DNA of 64,000 nt from Paramyrothecium sp. XJ0827 (lineage: Eukaryota; Ascomycota; Sordariomycetes; Hypocreales; Stachybotryaceae): positions 3,782,001-3,846,000 of the forward strand of contig JAJFPB010000004.1 in NCBI GenBank assembly GCA_020881915.1. The letters run 5' to 3'. This document shows, piece after piece, positions 50,570-64,000 of the stretch. A program made the position numbers and the translations under genes. Under the pieces are notes generated by a model that was given only the letters and a program-made list of their open reading frames with translations, did no database searches and was not told where the DNA came from. The stretch's first letter is position 1, and each line of letters begins with the position of its first letter.

Positions 50570-51243
50570 GATGAGACGAGCCTGGTTTGAGCTTGAGGTT
50601 TGGGGGTTGTATGTAGAAATTTGACGCCCAGTAAGGACGAGTGCCGAGAGGCCACTGGGAAGATGCAAAGAATGAAGATTAGAGAAGGAAAGAGAAGTGG
50701 GAAAGGAGCCCGGGTTGGTGAGGAGAGGAACACATCATATATACCTGCATACTGTTGGGCCACGAAGATTGCTTTACATGCTGAGAGTTGAGTTTTGAGG
50801 GAAAAGAATTCGTGGCCGCATCGGCCAGCCAACCAATGGTGAGGGCAAGGACAGCAGCATCTGGTTGTGCATAAGGTCATAATGTTGAGATAAATCTGGC
50901 CTGATGACCATGGTTTTGCATACTTCCCCCTCATCCTTTAAGGTTGAGATTCTGCTGCGAGGATATGTTTTTGGGGACGACAGAGTGCCCACTTACACGA
51001 GCATGGTGTCACTGTCGACGATGCCGGAGCCACCTCTAGGGCGAGAGGGTATTGCCAGTTTGGGATACAGTTGACGGCACACTGTGGTGACGTACCCGGG
51101 CTAGGGTGCATTGCTCTTGGCGCTGTCAAAAAACAAAGTGAAAGCAACAGGCCCTTCCAAAACAACCATGTGCTGGCCCCCCCTCGGCATCAGCACATGT
51201 TCAACTTTCTTCCTCGCACGGTTGAAGCCACCAGCACTGCAAG
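50570..51243. other. Divergent promoter region secreted protein / Sro7-type gene
   Basis: 674 bases between start codons, with no coding exons. A TATA-like stretch on the minus side is listed separately. Confidence 0.6.
50737..50743 (-). promoter_or_regulatory. Candidate TATA box for the secreted-protein gene
   Basis: TATATAT on the minus strand, about 170 bases upstream of the ATG at 50569. It is judged by position and composition only. Confidence 0.35.
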
Positions 51244-54200
51244 ATGGCGAGTTTTCTGCGAGGAAAGCAGGTGGGCATGCAGAATGACCTCTCGGCGAGC
51301 CTGCGGCCGGAGCTCTTCACGCCCGACGACCAGGCGCGCTACGGCATCAACTCTCAGATCAGGTATGGTACTCTGTACAGTGGCAGCCGATCCTCGCCCA
51401 TCCCAAACCCGCGCCCTCGGTAGAGTGAGGGGGCGGGCCCTGTAGGGCTGCGTCTGGCGAAGGCGTCAACGTCAGGGCACAAAGCGCTAAGATGAGGACA
51501 GCTGCTTGGCCTACGACCCCGTCCAGTCCCTGCTCGCCATCGGCACAAGCGAGACCAAGTTCGGCCCGGGCAAGATTTACATCTTTGGGCAGCGGCGCGT
51601 GCAGAAGATCCTGCAGCCGCCCAGGCCGTGCTCCTTCCAGACTCTCCAGTTCACCGCCAACAAGCTCGTGAGCCTCGACGCCAGGAATGAGCTCGGCGTC
51701 TGGGACCTCGACACGGGCGCACGCATCGCCGCCCAGGTAATCGCCGGCCATGTCGTCGCCCTCGTGACTGATCCCATGCTGGACTGGGCTTTTCTCGGCC
51801 TGCAGAGTGGCGACATCATGGCTTTTGACCTTGACCGCGGCACCCTTGCCCGGGCCTTCCGCCTACCGTGCTTCTGGGCCGACAAGGACCCCAAGGCCCG
51901 CGGTGTCTCCCTTGTGTGCATGTCGCTGCACCCTCGGGACGTTGGCAAGTTGCTCATCGGTTACTCCCACGGAGCCGTCATCTACTCCTTCAAGCAGAAC
52001 AAACCCGTACACTACTTCCACTATGAGCTCCCGCCGGGTGCACCGGGCGGGAACGGTGCGGGGATTGAGACAATTCGTCGACCTCGCCTCACTCATGCGC
52101 TGTGGCATCCATCGGGTACCTTCATCGTCACGGCCCACGACGACGGCAGCCTGGTGTTTTGGGACCCTGCAAAGGAGGTTCTTGTCATGGCCAGGACACT
52201 TGCTGACATGAAGGTCGAGCAACCCGGCTCTGGGTCAACCACACCAGCACTGAACGACCCCTTCACGCGTATAGCGTGGTGTTGCAAGGAGAACTGCGAG
52301 GACACCGGCCTTCTGATCGCTGGTGGCCAGCCCACCGATGTGTCGCCCAAAGGAATGACTTTCATTGAGCTCGGACTGACTCCCATATATGCCACCTCTT
52401 CCTACCAGGTCCTCGCGGACTATTTCCGCGGCAAGCGACACATCACCCTTCCTCTTCCGCCTGGCGCTCAAGCTGTAGACTTTCTTCTCATCCCCCGTCT
52501 ATCGCCTTATTTTGCCGGAGCACAGGATCCCATTGCCATTATGTCTCTGCTCAGCTCAGGGGAACTGATCACCTCGAGCTTTCCCTCTGGACATCCCATC
52601 AGCCCAACAAACCAGCTGCATCCATCTACATTCTTCGTCCATCCATTCATCACAAAAGTCAACGTATCTAGCCTTGAACGCTCTAGGTGGCTGACAATGG
52701 TGGAAAAGCGTGACCAAGGTGAACTACTGCTCAAAGGCGGCGCCGAAGCGGCAAGACCCAGAAAGAGATTTGAGGAGCGAACAATCATCCAGGCGGCTCA
52801 TGCTGACAGCACGATCCGCATCTGGGATTCCGGCCACGCTGACGAGATCGAAAATGGATCTCAAATCCAGGTTGACATTGCCCGAGCTTTGGACAGGCAG
52901 GATGACATTGAAATCACCACGATGAACATGGCAAGTAGCACAGGAGAACTGGTCGTTGGCACCCGAACCGGTGAGGCCATCGTGTTCCGTTGGGGTGGTA
53001 ACAGATTTTACGGCCACCAGAATATGAAGCAGCTGGACCCAAATCCGAAGGGTTTGTCAGACATTAGCTCTAGGGCGGAACCGAGTCTCAAAGAAGGCTT
53101 ACAACCCTTTGTCTTGTACGAGATGATGCAAGGCCCTATCACGGCAAGCCAGATCTCCAACGTGGGATTTGTGGCAGTTGGGTCCGAGCTCGGCTTTCTT
53201 ACCATTCTGGACCTCCGTGGACCATCCATAATATTCCAAGCACCAATGACGGACTTCGCCAAGCAAGAAAAGAGGCCATCCTTCCTGAAATCCCACCACC
53301 GCACCAACTCGACACCGGCGAAAGAATGGCCCGTTGTGATTGAGTTTGGTGTCATGACACTAGACGAGGATAAATATTCCAGCATCTGTTGCTTCGTAGG
53401 CACAAATTTGGGCAAGGTTATCACGTTCAAGCTGCTGCCCGGCAAGGAGGGTACCTACTCTGTTCAGCTTGCAGGCGTTGTCGTATTTGATGACAAGATC
53501 ATCTCTCTATCCCCCATCGAAGCGAACACAGGCCGACCAGCATCTGCAACGGGCGCCACAGTTGCCGGTCTTCGGGAGGGACGCCAGGTTAACGGTGTCC
53601 TAATTGCCGGTAAGCAATAGCCCCCTTAGTGCAGTATAGTGGATGGTACTGAAATTCTCGTAGTGACGCAAAAGGAGATCAGAATCATGAGGCCCGCCAC
53701 CTCTAAGGGTGCTTCAAGAGAGTTTGATGATATCCTCTGCGATGCGGCTAATGTTGCGGAATTTGAGCTCCAGGGATATGCTGTCATTGGTGTGTTTGGA
53801 GACCGTACTGTCCGTGCCTTCTCGATCCCTGGCTTGAAGGAGATTGGAAAGGCGGATCTACCTATGATTGATAGCAGCAGGAGCACGGCCTCAGTTGTGA
53901 CTCAGACCGGTGACGTTTTCGCTTGGTCAGGTCCCAGCGAGTTGGCCTTGGTCCATGTCTGGGGTACGGGAAAGGGCCTCGAACAATCGCCGGATGTCCT
54001 AATTAACCCCAAGCTTGAATGCCCACCACGACCTACCATCTCGAACATGCAATGGATTTCGGGAACACAATACGTCTCCCCTGTGGATCTCGATCTTCTT
54101 GTGGGAGGTCCCGACAGGCCTCCAAGCAAGCGCATGCTGGACGCAGCGATGGCCGAACAGCGCGCCGCCAGAGGAGGTGGTGGGGCTGGACCTTCAAGCC

Positions 54201-54391
54201 CAAGCCAGGAAGGCTGGGGCGATTATTTGACACGGCAATTGAACGAACGAACCGAGAAGCTCAACATCATGGGCGATACCATGGACAATCTGCAAGTACA
54301 GAGCGCGGGTTGGGCTGACGACGTGAACAAATTCATGAACAAGCAAAAGCGAAATGTGGTTCTTGGGGGTTTAAAAAGCAAGTTCTTCTGA
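51244..54391 (+). CDS. Lgl/Sro7-family WD40 exocytosis protein (tomosyn-like)
   Basis: Exons 51244..51362, 51502..53609 and 53664..54391 join to 984 residues. The N-terminus MASFLRGKQVGMQNDLS is followed by the family start RYGINSQISCLAYDPVQSLL, the join of exons 1 and 2. Two WD40 propellers fill the middle (for example LVSLDARNELGVWDLDTG and HPSGTFIVTAHDDGSLVFWD). The C-terminus WGDYLTRQLNERTEKLNIMG and FMNKQKRNVVLGGLKSKFF resembles an R-SNARE-like tail. For the last intron I chose the acceptor at 53663, because it gives VNGVLIAVTQKEIRIMRPAT, continuous with the fold. An acceptor at 53639 would also keep the frame but leaves a 30-base intron. The protein binds t-SNAREs and the exocyst and acts in polarised secretion, relevant to hyphal tip growth. 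Confidence 0.9.
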
Positions 54392-55336
54392 GGCCCTCAT
54401 GCCCACGGGAGGCAGCCAGCTAGTCTGTGCTGTTGAAACATATTGGAGAGACCGCCAGTACAAGACTTTCATGAAATGCCCACAATGCTGCAAGCTATTA
54501 AACATAAGTTTTCTATTAGCTTACATCCAGCATACCAGCCACGACACTAGGTTCTTTGGCGAGCACATGCGGTCCCTGAAGTTTGCTGCAGACAATATGA
54601 GTTTGTGGGTTTAGCCTTAAACCCACGCTGTCTGCAGTTTTGAATTGCAACCAGCATTAAAGCTGCTTCACTCTGCTCCTCGTCCCTCAGCCTCCGCGTT
54701 TGCGTTGGTCAACACCGTGATCCCAGCATCGAGACCCCTGCCAATGCGCCAGGCAACATCTGGCATGCCATGCTACCGCGAAGGCGGTCTTCCGGCGCTT
54801 AGTCGTAATGTTTAGAATAAATTGGTGGCAAGGACAGGCCCGAGGTTGCAGCCCGACGAATCGGAATCCCTAAATCCTCGGCAGCACAGGCAAAGCTTGA
54901 TAACTATTTAGGAATTAATTTACTCCCGCTGTTCCACAGCATCGGTTCCAACCAATGAGCTGCAACAAAGGAGGCGTGGTTGTTGACCTCGCACTCAGTT
55001 CCATGTGCTACAGTCTGTGGGATAGCTTGCTATTTCTCCCGCGAGTGAATGCAGCATAAGGTATCAGAGTAACGCATTGAGCTTTTTGAAGCAAATAACA
55101 GCATACAACTACAACAAGATCTGGTACGTCAAGGCTTGCTCAACAGCTTTGTTCGCTGGGTCTCAGTGAAGTAGTGATTGGCAGATCGTCCTCTGGTTCA
55201 ACGAGAGATCTAAAGGTGTACTCAAACGAGACCAAATGTCCAAACCGCTATGCTCGCTTTTTGTTTTAAATATCATCTCGAGAAAAATCCTCCCAAACTC
55301 TTTTGGCTCCCACCAGACTCATTACCAAAGCAGGCA
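54392..55336. other. Convergent 3' intergenic region (Sro7-type / Zn2Cys6 factor)
   Basis: About 0.9 kb, AT-richer near 54900-54930. I see no gene or RNA gene in it. Confidence 0.65.
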
Positions 55337-58300
55337 CTAGAAAGGCCTCCCAATCGCCTCCTCATCCACTGAAGGTAAGAACTCTAAATCAAGGCCCCTC
55401 CAATCCCAAAGTTGAGCCAGGCTGCTGGCCTCATTCTCCATGATGCTGGTGAGATCAAATCTCAGGTCATCAACTCCACCCACTACATGATGTTCCATGT
55501 CCGGCGGTGGTGGGCCTTGATAGACGGGCCGTGCAGCATTCTGATTTTGAATCAAACAATCATCACACTGACACGTAGCTGCCCTAAGACCGGGCTGGGA
55601 GCCGTCAGACTGACTCTCAGGTAAAGGGATGGGAATGCTGGCTCCGTTAGGGTGGATATTTGGCCATTGGATCGGCACATTGAAACTAGCTGCCTGCGGG
55701 TCTGATAGCTTTGTCATTTCAGACCCATCCACAGGCCGTTCCAACACTGAAGAAGTTGTAGATGGCAGCTCAGGGGCCAAGTACCCTGAAACAGGGACTG
55801 GTGTTGCGAAAACACTCTCCTGGCCTGAAGACGACGAGAAGGAACCCCCGCGGCCACTCACATCCACATGAATATCGTGTGGTAATGAGGTGGCAGGTGC
55901 TTGAGATCCTCCGCCCGGGGCCAGAGAATCTGCCGAGGTGGAATGAGAAAGTACATTGCCCCCCATATTGTTGAATTCCGTATTTCCGTCGCATACAGGC
56001 TCTGATTGCGTCGAGGCAACATCAGTGACGGCAGAAGATCCAATTTGACCGCTGAAAGATGCCGGAGTCAGGGCAACATTCGCAAACCGGATTTTTTTCC
56101 GCCGGGATCTACCAGCATCATCAGCTACTTTCATCCTACTAGACAATTTTCTTGCCTTCTTCCAAAACTTGGTCAGAAGATTGTAGGATATCTGAGCTGA
56201 TGGAAGGAGCTCTTGCAATCTCCGCAGCATCGACAATGCGTTCTCTATGGCACTCAGTATTTCCGTCTCTCGCGGAATCGTTTTATCGAGGTCATGAATG
56301 ATCGCAGAGCAGAGGAGGGAGGCGGTGTCAAAAATAGCAAAAAGAACGAAGTGGAACTTCGCATCTCTAGGCCACACGTGGTCAAAGAAGCCGTGCAAGG
56401 CGCCCATTAGCTTCAAAGCATAGTCCACTCCGGCATTTCGGATTTTGAGAACCGCCAGAGAGGACTCCTTGGACTTCTCTGTTGTGAGATATGCTCTTAT
56501 AGGGTCTAGCGTCATTGAGAAAGCCATGGTGTGAAGGTAATGGCGATGAAGCTTGATCCATGGGTGCTGTCCATCTTGGCTTCTGTTGGGTTTCTTGAAA
56601 TCGTAGGTAGCTGGGAATTTTTTCATCCAATCTTCCAACATATTCCTGTAATGATTAATATCTGATGGGTTAACCACATTCTTAGGTGATCCAAAACGAC
56701 TAGCTAATCGTCCGATAAGTTCTGACTGAAGCTTCATATGTAGGAGAGGCGAGGGCGAGTACGCTTCCAGACTGAGGCTTGGAAGCTTAACATCACAATC
56801 GGCTCGATTCACAAGCATCGGACGTGACAGAAGGGCCGAGATTTGCCTTAGAATGAAGTTTTAGTAATGACATCGAAATAGCCAACGATATCTACTTACC
56901 AATCCCAAGTGTCCAGAACACACCATATTCTCCTCCTCATCTCCCGCTCAAACTCCGGCATCTCACCAGAGCTTGCTTCGTGATGGATCCCTGGTAATTA
57001 TCAGCGTTCCTTATCCAATCTCTCGTGGGTCAGTCGACTCAAGGTACCTAGCTCCTGAGCTTCGCGAATGGCCGAACTCAGTGCATGCCAGCACTCGACA
57101 AATCGAGCTTCCGACTTGTACCAGTAGCATGAATGTAGCAGTTGCTGAACGTTGAGTAAATGGCTATTGCTGATTGGTATGACACTGTGTAGCTCTCTTG
57201 CGGCTTCGTGATATCGTTCTGTGAGGACCTGAGTGGTCTCACTCAGATCGGTTTCCAATTTCTGTTGCAACTCATCATCGGTGTATTGTGCAGAACAGGC
57301 GCAGACCATAATTAACAAGCATGTCCATTGAAGGCCCAAGGGTCGATTGTCGGCTCTGTCGGTCCACCACGCCAGGTACTCTTCGATGAATGCTTGAGGA
57401 TAGATAATATAGTAATGGAAGTTTACGTTTTTGAGAAAATTCTGAACCAAAGCATCTGCATCTATGTTAGATATTGAGATTAGCAGGGCGGCACTCTTAC
57501 CAGTATAAGGCCGAGGCGGAAGAACGTGGAGAGCGCGCTGCAACGGAGAACACGAAGAAGCATCCATATAGGTCTGTGGAGGACCCAGTCTATACGCAAT
57601 CTCTCTCCGTCTGCTCTTCTTCTTCTGTACCTAGCAAGTAGCTGCTGTTAGAGCACAAGCGTCTGGGATGTTGTGATTCAAATGCCGGTACTGGACCGCC
57701 ATAGTATAAAAAGCTTACTCTCTGTAGGGCGTTGTCCACCTTTGTGAGCGCAACAAGGTGGTGTGAGGCTGTATAGCCTAATGCTTCCAGACTTTCGCGG
57801 TCATTCTCGATATCGTCGGAATCCGATTCGTCCTCGGACGGCTCATTTTCATGGAGGCCACTCGAGTCTCCGTGGTGTAAGCGGCGCTTCCGGTGGGTTG
57901 CATTTTCCGAGGTTTCCGAACCCTGGTCATTGGCCGAGTCCTGGGTGTTCGATCTTGGTTTGCCTCTGTAATTGCACTTCTCTGCAACCTTACGCTTCTG
58001 GCAATGGTTACAAGGCCAGCCGCGATCGCACTATTCATGGTTTAGCGTGCTGTACCCGCAAAGACTCGGCACTCTGACTCTGCGAACTGCCATGGTTTTA
58101 CGTCTGGGCATTCGACATCTTCTGATGTCATGTCGCTTCAGATCCAAAGGGCAAGCGACCTCTAAAAGTGTGTGTTCCGAGCAAAGCTTGGTTTAGGATT
58201 CTCTGACCTTTTGCTTACGACGCTGACACTCTTCACAAGCAGAACGGCTAAAGGTGCTGTCTCGAGAGTTCGCGTTGTCGATCGAAATTATCCCTTCACC

Positions 58301-58339
58301 ATGAAGCGGCGAGTCTTGGGCCTTGACTCTGTCAGCCAT
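55337..58339 (-). CDS. Zn2Cys6 fungal transcription factor
   Basis: Exons 58339..58208, 58030..57719, 57630..57501, 57461..57048, 56990..56900 and 56846..55337 join to 862 residues. The frame before 58339 lacks an ATG. The zinc cluster is split by the first intron: ACEECQRRKQK joins CDRGWPCNHCQKRKVAEKC, giving CX2CX6CX5CX2CX8C at about residues 34-62. An acidic Ser/Glu segment follows (SGLHENEPSEDESDSDD). The fungal-specific transcription factor domain starts at LPPRPYTDADALVQNF and includes FEREMRRRIWCVLDTWDW, built across two introns. The C-terminal 250 residues are Ser/Gly/Pro-rich, probably an activation region. The third intron is only 39 bases, a multiple of three and stop-free; it has GTAAGA, CTAAC and TAG signals, so I remove it, but retention would also be translatable. 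It lies next to an aromatic monooxygenase on the same strand. Confidence 0.9.
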
Positions 58340-60564
58340 GAAGGAGCAATGGTGGTAGAGTGCCGTGAGAGAGCTCAAGAACGTCTCGCTCTCTGGTCCC
58401 TGGAATAGGCGCCAAAGGAAGAATCAGTGAGGGTCCTGCACTGGAGGAACCTCGATGCACGAAAGGCACTGGCGCTCGTAGCCGTTGGTTGAAGGGAGCA
58501 GGGCAATAGAAGTGTAGAGATTTGCGGCCCCTGGAAGACGGAAGCACTTTTGTTTTTGCCCCAGCTTGAAGACAAAGCAAACTGACATGTAGGAAGATCA
58601 AACAGCTAGTTTGACGAGTCGATGCCAAGCTAATGTACGGATACGCGTCCTTATAAGACACTATCTTACTGGTGACGAGACTGGAGCTAAGGCAAGATAA
58701 GGTAAGGTAAGCCAAGAAATGTGCCGTAGATGATGTACAGACGAGACTTGGCGTACCTTAAGTTGCCTTGCCTTGCCTGGTTCTGCAGTACCTTTAGTGC
58801 ACGATGCATCAGGGCAGGACCCCGAGGAAGGGGCCCTTGGGAGCCGCCTTCTTCGTGTCCTTGGCGTGGAGACTAGGTTGCGCCAGCTCGAGGCAAGTGC
58901 CAGAGCCGCCCGAAATTGAGGCAAGAACACAACCCAAAAGCACAGGAGGCTTCACCTCGCCTTGGCTGTTGTCGGACCGGCCGCAAACTAAGGTCAGCCA
59001 TTTCCTTCGACTGCCTACCTGCCAAGATCCAGAACTGCACCACAACCCCGTTCGGTCTTCCAACTGGACCGCTTTGGAAGATTCGCTCTACTACCGTACC
59101 GTATTGAATTGTTATTTGCGAATCAATGGCGGGGTCTCGGCACTGTTAGTCGCCACCAACGCAATTCCAAATTCACCTTGATCTTATACTTCTCCAGGTA
59201 ACCGCATGCCGGCTTGTTCGAATCGTGCTTCCGCCGCCTTGCCAAAGTAGCATCGACCGCCTATTTCGACTCTCCACATTCCACCCGCCAGCCATTCATT
59301 GACAGAGGGCGTAGCCGCGCCGGCGAGCCTCACTACCCGACACGCATTATCCGCCATGCTCGCCTTCCCTCCGCGAAATGTCTCTCCGGAGTGCATGGAG
59401 GTGACCTGTGTAAGGAAGAAGCTTGGGGCGACGTCCCAATTCGTACGCTAGCCAGCTATCCCTGCCACAGCTCCTTCACAGCTCGGCCGCACGATGTGCT
59501 GCGTATGATCTTCGGATTTGCCCTTTGCCGTCCGAAGACAATGTCTCGAACCGTGGACCAACCTAACACGGGTTCACCGCCATCAGCCGCCAGCTTCACC
59601 TGGTTTGAGAGCCATGCACGTAGATGGCAAAGGCGGAAAAAGAAAATCGAGGGGCAAAAAAGAAATAAGAGAGTCATACATTCGTGCTCTATTTCCGCTT
59701 GTCTGGTCATATTGATTTGGACGATCGAGGATTACCTAGGAAAAGGCAACCTGGCACTTTCTTATATGAGTCAAGCTTTCTCGAGGCCTGCCCTTCCAAG
59801 GATGTCGAGGCACTTTCCAACCATTGCCTATCTCAAGTCGAAGCCAGCTACTTGCCTCCAAGCTTTCTCTCTCTCCAACTCCGACTCGCCATGGATCTTA
59901 CAGATCCAGCACTGAAGCAGCCACTGGCCCACTGACCTGGGTCCTTGGACTTTCTCCTGCATGGGCCAACAGGGCTGCATGCATCCTTTAGGTGGCCCAC
60001 TAGCCTGGATGCCGCTGATCTGCATGTCGCTCAGCCGGGCTTCCGACTGGCTGCCGTTCGATTTCCCCACTCAATCTGTACGATTTTCTACCAGGCCCGG
60101 GGACCTTGACCAGGGCGGAAGAAGACGAGATCCTGGATACCTACTCATGGCAAAATCAAGACTTATTGGTGCATCCACAACACAATGTCTCAGATAGCCT
60201 TCCGCTGCTCGCCTTTGATTATTAAACATTGGCATCTAACAGCATTGCTACATAGCCTTGTCTGTCATGACTAACGGCCTTGCATCCGTTTCACGGATTA
60301 CCGCAGCCGTGGATATTAAACGTCGTGTCTTGCCACGGTGTCTATCCAATACACAAAACATAAAGGCAAATATACATGCAGCAAGCCACATAGACACGGA
60401 TTCGCTCTTGTTGTCTATGACGTTGCTTTCTTAAATGTCCATGTCACTGTCATAGTAGTTGAGGGCTTTGGCCTACCAGTCGTCTGACTCACTTTACAAT
60501 CGTCGGGGGCACATGAGGTGGCATTGCAATACTGAAAAATTTCCCGAAAAAAAAAATATCCGGG
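58340..60564. other. Intergenic region between the transcription factor and the monooxygenase
   Basis: 2.2 kb holding the factor's promoter and the monooxygenase 3' flank. TAAGGTA and GCCTT clusters occur at about 58696-58780. The frame at 59214-59915 (+) starts at a TTG and shows no domain, so I do not call it. An A run is at 60546-60557. Confidence 0.6.
58696..58710. repeat. TAAGG tandem cluster
   Basis: Tandem TAAGG units like those at 21778-21810. An inverted cluster (TACCTTA then repeated GCCTT) follows at about 58757-58780. Confidence 0.75.
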
Positions 60565-63614
<3,050 letters not shown>

Positions 63615-64000
63615 TTAATTCCCGTTGCTCCGTCCAAGATCTCGACGGACTCTCCATACCTTTGAACCCACCGGTCGTTTCTCATCACCAGCGAGCGCCT
63701 CAACCCAAGGTGTTTCCGTGACGTCCCGGGCATCCTGTACATGCTCGGGCTCAGCTTCGGAGTCATCCTGACTAGTGTCATCGTCCATAATCTCTACATC
63801 TTTGTCAGCGCCCGTCTCCACACGGGAGCGCCCGTAGAGATCTTCGGTATAAGCCCAATTTGGTGCGTCGAACTTGCCATGGACAAGAACAATTTCTCCA
63901 CCACGCTTCTTGACCTGCTCTATTTCTTGTAATGGGATTGGTGAGATGATGTGGAGTTCTTGATTTGCAGGATCAATGCCGCGTACGAGAACTAAACCAA
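63615..64000 (-). CDS. grc3: Grc3/Nol9-like polynucleotide 5'-hydroxyl-kinase, C-terminal part (cut by window edge)
   Basis: An open frame of 127 residues runs from the right edge to the stop at 63615. It begins GLVLVRGIDPANQELHIISP, followed by IPLQEIEQVKKRGGEIVLVH and GKFDAPNWAYTEDLYG, then an acidic segment (EIMDDDTSQDDSEAEPEH). The end is PWVEALAGDEKRPVGSKVW and then RVRRDLGR. This arrangement matches the C-terminus of fungal Grc3, the nuclear kinase that works with Las1 in cutting and phosphorylating ITS2 during rRNA processing. The kinase domain with its P-loop is outside the window, so the assignment rests on the tail only. TPRVRRDL-type ends are conserved, but other proteins cannot be fully excluded. 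Confidence 0.72.
   Translation of the reverse strand, partial: GLVLVRGIDPANQELHIISPIPLQEIEQVKKRGGEIVLVHGKFDAPNWAYTEDLYGRSRVETGADKDVEIMDDDTSQDDSEAEPEHVQDARDVTETPWVEALAGDEKRPVGSKVWRVRRDLGRSNGN

Noticed and set aside
59214..59915. 233-residue open frame on the plus strand
   Set aside because: TTG start, no domain, low-complexity basic stretch; no splice pattern links it to anything.

Overview
This window is nuclear DNA from a filamentous ascomycete (Pezizomycotina). Genes carry short spliceosomal introns, mostly 48-80 nt with GTAAGT-type donors and CTAAC-like branch sites, and coding exons are moderately GC-rich. The gene set (GH7 cellobiohydrolase with CBM1, cellobiose dehydrogenase, Argonaute, Zn2Cys6 regulator) is that of a plant-biomass-associated fungus. 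A Sordariomycete is my best guess, but genus and species cannot be read from the sequence. I reconstructed 18 protein-coding genes by joining exons across splice sites; every join keeps the reading frame. I found no rRNA, convincing tRNA, CRISPR array, transposon or prokaryote-type system.

Layout. 1-746: 5' part of an unrecognised gene (-), cut by the window edge. 747-8828: a gene-poor 8 kb. 8829-10464: oxysterol-binding protein (+). 11238-18520: divergent cellulolysis pair, cellobiohydrolase (-) and cellobiose dehydrogenase (+). 18991-30023: housekeeping block of mitochondrial p32/Mam33 (-), Tma16 (-), exonuclease 1 (+), Ariadne RBR ubiquitin ligase (-) and a single-cysteine peroxiredoxin (-). 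30024-34621: 4.6 kb without a gene. 34622-43361: RasGAP (+), the 3'-end processing factor Rna14 (-) and histone chaperone Asf1 (+). 46061-49103: Argonaute (+). 49868-50569: small secreted cysteine-containing protein (-). 51244-54391: Lgl/Sro7-type exocytosis protein (+). 55337-63141: Zn2Cys6 transcription factor (-) and FAD-dependent aromatic monooxygenase (-). 63615-64000: C-terminal end of a Grc3-like polynucleotide kinase (-), running off the right edge.

How genes fit together. The cellobiohydrolase releases cellobiose, and cellobiose dehydrogenase oxidises it and can pass electrons to lytic polysaccharide monooxygenases; the two genes share one 3-kb intergenic region. The Zn2Cys6 factor and the monooxygenase are neighbours on one strand, and the DNA upstream of the monooxygenase carries a tandem repeat with CGG triplets, so a regulator-target relation is possible but unproven. 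The other genes are conserved single-function eukaryotic genes with no evident common pathway.

I did not find a clearly new biological system. The observations most worth checking are the cbh/cdh pair, the CGG-containing repeat beside the regulator and monooxygenase, an apparent Mlh1-interaction motif in Exo1, the set of stop-free introns of length 3n, and the unrecognised secreted protein.
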